A stretch of 64,000 nucleotides of DNA from Phytophthora sp. 'mugwort' (Eukaryota; Oomycota; Peronosporomycetes; Peronosporales; Peronosporaceae), in contig JAUCEF010000016.1 in assembly GCA_033558025.1 (NCBI GenBank), positions 744,001 through 808,000 of the forward strand, read 5' to 3'. The notes under the pieces are model-generated. The model was not told the origin of the DNA and ran no database searches. It saw only the letters and a list, made by a program, of their open reading frames with translations. Position numbers and translations under genes: made by a program. Positions 61,590 through 64,000 of the stretch are shown here, one piece after another; positions within the stretch are counted from its first letter, which is position 1, and the number at the start of each line of letters is the position of its first letter.

Positions 61590-64000
61590 ATGATCCGCCC
61601 ACTTGGCTCCGTGCGGCTGCGCTGGATCATCCTGCTGCTGGCCGTGGGCGTCATCTTCGTGCTGTCCGACGTGCTCTTCACGTGGCGGCAGCTCACCAGG
61701 TCGACCTCGTCCGGGGCGACGTCCTCTTCCTCCTCGTCGCGCACAGTCCACAGCGGCGACGCCAGAGCTAGCGCTGTCACTGTGCGGGCCATTTACGAAG
61801 CCGTGGCCAAGGCCAACGACTCGGCGGACATGCAACAGCTCACGCAGCTTGTGGATCGACTGAGCGAGAGCGAGGCCACTGAACTGCTGCGCAAGATCGG
61901 TCCCAAGGCAACGACTGCCGCCTCTGCTGCCATCACAGCAGCCAAGGCGCCGTCGGTGACGTTGTCAGAGGATGACGACATGCTGAGGATGGAGACGAAG
62001 GAGCCCAAGGTCGGAAAGGTGGAGGCCGTGACAGAGGAGAACCGCATAAAGTCGCTCGAGTCACAGCTGCTCCACTCGCTACACAACTTGACGCAGGAGA
62101 CGACAGAGCCGCGTGGCATTGTGTTGCCCTTGTACGACGATCTAGTACCACTGGGACTGTCGTTGATCATGGAATTGCGGTCGCTCGGAGCGTTGTTGCC
62201 CGTGGAGATCCCACACTGCGGAGACTTGGACCCAAAAGTTGTGGTGACGATTAAGAAGAAGAGCAAACAGCTCGGACAGGTGAACGTCTATGACGCGTGC
62301 GAATTGGCAGCCAAGGAGAAAAGTCTGCTGGATTCCAGGAAGCCGATCTTCTGCAAAGACCTGGACGAGTGTCACGATAAGTTTCGCTCGTTCGATATCA
62401 AGGTGTTAGGGGTGATTTACTCGCGGTTTGAAGAGCTGATGCTGCTGGATGCCGATGCGCTGCTGATGCAGAACCCCATGCCGCTGTGGAAGACGGAGAA
62501 GTACCAGAAGACTGGCACACTCTTTTTCAACGACCGAATCAGCCAGACCAACACGTCGCTGGGTTATCGCCCAATGTCGCGACTACAGACGACGGATCTT
62601 CGTCACTATCTGTCTAATGCCGACGTGAGCATCTTCCGACAGCTCCCGACGATCCCGCGCCAAAAGGCGATGAAAGCGTCGGACATGGCTTTGCCATTTG
62701 AACCGAGTGAGATTTTGCTCAATAGCCACGCGTGGAACGGCCGTAGTGGCCACCAAATGGACTCGTCGCTGTTGTTATGGAATAAGAAACGGCAGCCTCG
62801 TGCTACGGCTTTATTGGCGTCGTTCGTATCGCTCAATGACGTTGGCCGCCCTCCGTCGCATGGTGACAAGGAGCTCTTTTTCGTGGCTTGTGAACTTGCC
62901 GAGACGGAATATTCGTTTTCCGACTACGGTGTAGGTGCTGCTGGAAGCGACTTTAAGGATCATGGTGAGGACAAATCGATTATTTGCGGGCAACCGGCGC
63001 AGTTCTACCCTGTGAAGCCCCAGGACGAGAGTAACGCGAGTTTACTCTATCTGAACTCGGACGCAATCATGGAATACAAGCCCAAGACGCAGCCCATGTA
63101 CTACTCAAAGGCTCGTGCTGCCGACTTGTATCCCGGCTCGTTTAGCGACTGGGAATTGCCGCAAGACTGCCCTTTTGATGTGACCGGTGTGCCGTTGTCA
63201 GACCTACAAGTTCAGCGTATTCTGCTGCGTCAACGCCTCCATGATGTTGCAGTTGAATGGGAGCGCAATGCCTTAATGAGCGAGAATGAAGGTGAACAGA
63301 CCCAAGCAGACGACCTTGCCAACGCAAAGCTTGATGCACTCTTAAAACAATTGTCAGATAGCACGCCATTGGAGGAGGCTACTGTCGCTCCCTTAACGGA
63401 GCCTGCTACTACGACGCCTGCTCCAATATCGCAGGAACCCCAAGCAGTTGAGCAAGCGAACAAATGGGCTGACTTCATAAAGAATTCGAAGGAACGGGCC
63501 GAGCTGGAAAAGAAAATGGAGACGAGGCTGATCCACTCGTTGAACACGCTGAGTCAGCAAACCAGCGTCCCGCGTGGCATCGTGCTCCCGCTGTATAACA
63601 AGATTACGACGCTCGGCGTTTCTCTCATTTTGCAGCTTCGTTCACTGGGCGTGGATCTTCCCATTGAGATCCCACATTGCGGCGATTTCGACGAGGATTA
63701 TGGAGAAACCATCATGAAGAAGAGCGGGCAGCTGGGCGAAGTCTATGTGTACAATGCCTGCAAGCTTGCTGTAACCGCCAAGAGCCTCCTGGACCCCACT
63801 AAACCGTTGTTTTGCAAAGATTTGGACTATTGCCATCGTCGCTACCGAAATTTCGCCATCAAAGTGTTAGGCGTCGTGTACTCGCGCTTTGAGGAGATCA
63901 TGCTCATGGATGCGGATGCATTGCTCTTCCAATCCCCAATGCAACTGTGGGAGACGAACAAATACCAAACGACGGGCACTTTGTTCTTTAATGACCGGAT
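61590..64000 (+). CDS. Tandem-domain GT71 (MNN1-type) mannosyltransferase, 3' end outside the window
   Basis: From the ATG at 61590 the frame stays open for 803 codons to the window edge. A type II anchor lies at about residues 12-32 (WIILLLAVGVIFVLSDVLF), then a Ser-rich and helical stem. The first catalytic domain has RGIVLPLYDDLVPLGLSLIM, EIPHCGDLD, FCKDLDECH and the DxD in EELMLLDADALL (Asp287). It also has TGTLFFNDRI, MDSSLLLWNKKRQPR and GDKELFFVACELAE, and seems complete by about residue 560. A linker of about 90 residues follows (NEGEQTQADD, then Thr/Pro/Glu-rich). Then a second full start: RGIVLPLYNKITTLGVSLIL, EIPHCGDFD, FCKDLDYCHRRY and EEIMLMDADALLF (Asp774). Both DxD motifs are intact, so both halves may be active in Golgi glycan synthesis. 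The acceptor is unknown. An intron or stop beyond the window cannot be excluded. Confidence 0.88.
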   Translation, partial: MIRPLGSVRLRWIILLLAVGVIFVLSDVLFTWRQLTRSTSSGATSSSSSSRTVHSGDARASAVTVRAIYEAVAKANDSADMQQLTQLVDRLSESEATELLRKIGPKATTAASAAITAAKAPSVTLSEDDDMLRMETKEPKVGKVEAVTEENRIKSLESQLLHSLHNLTQETTEPRGIVLPLYDDLVPLGLSLIMELRSLGALLPVEIPHCGDLDPKVVVTIKKKSKQLGQVNVYDACELAAKEKSLLDSRKPIFCKDLDECHDKFRSFDIKVLGVIYSRFEELMLLDADALLMQNPMPLWKTEKYQKTGTLFFNDRISQTNTSLGYRPMSRLQTTDLRHYLSNADVSIFRQLPTIPRQKAMKASDMALPFEPSEILLNSHAWNGRSGHQMDSSLLLWNKKRQPRATALLASFVSLNDVGRPPSHGDKELFFVACELAETEYSFSDYGVGAAGSDFKDHGEDKSIICGQPAQFYPVKPQDESNASLLYLNSDAIMEYKPKTQPMYYSKARAADLYPGSFSDWELPQDCPFDVTGVPLSDLQVQRILLRQRLHDVAVEWERNALMSENEGEQTQADDLANAKLDALLKQLSDSTPLEEATVAPLTEPATTTPAPISQEPQAVEQANKWADFIKNSKERAELEKKMETRLIHSLNTLSQQTSVPRGIVLPLYNKITTLGVSLILQLRSLGVDLPIEIPHCGDFDEDYGETIMKKSGQLGEVYVYNACKLAVTAKSLLDPTKPLFCKDLDYCHRRYRNFAIKVLGVVYSRFEEIMLMDADALLFQSPMQLWETNKYQTTGTLFFNDR

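Noticed and set aside
61548..62266. Minus-strand ORFs over the second GT71 gene
   Set aside because: Antisense shadows; the sense frame has conserved catalytic motifs.
1..64000. CRISPR arrays, bacterial operons or ribosome binding sites
   Set aside because: Spliceosomal introns, LTR and non-LTR elements and Helitrons show that this is eukaryotic nuclear DNA; no regularly spaced identical repeats of CRISPR type were seen.

Overview
The window looks like a nuclear contig of an oomycete, most likely Phytophthora or a close relative such as a downy mildew. I infer this from three things: compact genes with none to three short GT-AG introns, retroelement families of the type common in oomycetes, and gene families such as GT71 mannosyltransferases, a short divergent bZIP factor and Ser-rich EGF-like surface proteins. 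Everything here is read by eye; no database search was run.

Layout. (1) 1-3000: transposon remains, with a broken AWS-SET methyltransferase-like pseudogene and a hAT transposase tail. (2) 3816-11479: a compact gene island with a mitochondrial-carrier-family protein (-), a nuclear SAP30-like plus PHD-finger protein (+), a LisH/WD40 protein resembling WDR47 (-), and a secreted or membrane EGF-like protein (-). (3) 11480-41440: about 30 kb of decayed mobile DNA. It holds Copia pieces on both strands, LINE pieces, tRNA-derived SINE-like sequences, a Ty3/Gypsy chromovirus mosaic, a Tc1/mariner-type transposase, a PIF/Harbinger-like element with two convergent ORFs, a Helitron end, an LTR-like stretch and several unassigned broken ORFs. 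(4) 41444-42569: a second EGF-like gene, clearly a paralogue of the first, on the same strand. (5) 42570-51700: more decayed DNA, including a long broken coiled-coil ORF. (6) 51855-53527: a bZIP factor (+) convergent with a small uncharacterised gene (-). (7) 54095-57649: a broken Helitron helicase followed by two Helitron 3' ends. (8) 58669-64000: two neighbouring type II membrane GT71 mannosyltransferase genes. The second carries two GT71 domains in one reading frame and runs off the window.

The host genes do not form one pathway. The SAP30/PHD protein and the bZIP factor suggest chromatin and transcription. The two GT71 genes suggest Golgi glycan extension. The EGF-like pair suggests a duplicated surface-protein family whose copies are now separated by a transposon-filled, gene-poor block.

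The best-supported unusual observations are the three Helitron 3' termini with a shared end (hairpin, GGCGCTCGG, CTAG then T), the tandem GT71 protein, the SAP30-PHD fusion with an apparent ATG-only first exon, and a perfect 36-bp palindrome. I found no convincing evidence of a wholly new biological system. The unassigned ORF clusters at 25.8-28.1, 29.3-30.2 and 35.1-36.2 kb are the places where one could still be hiding.
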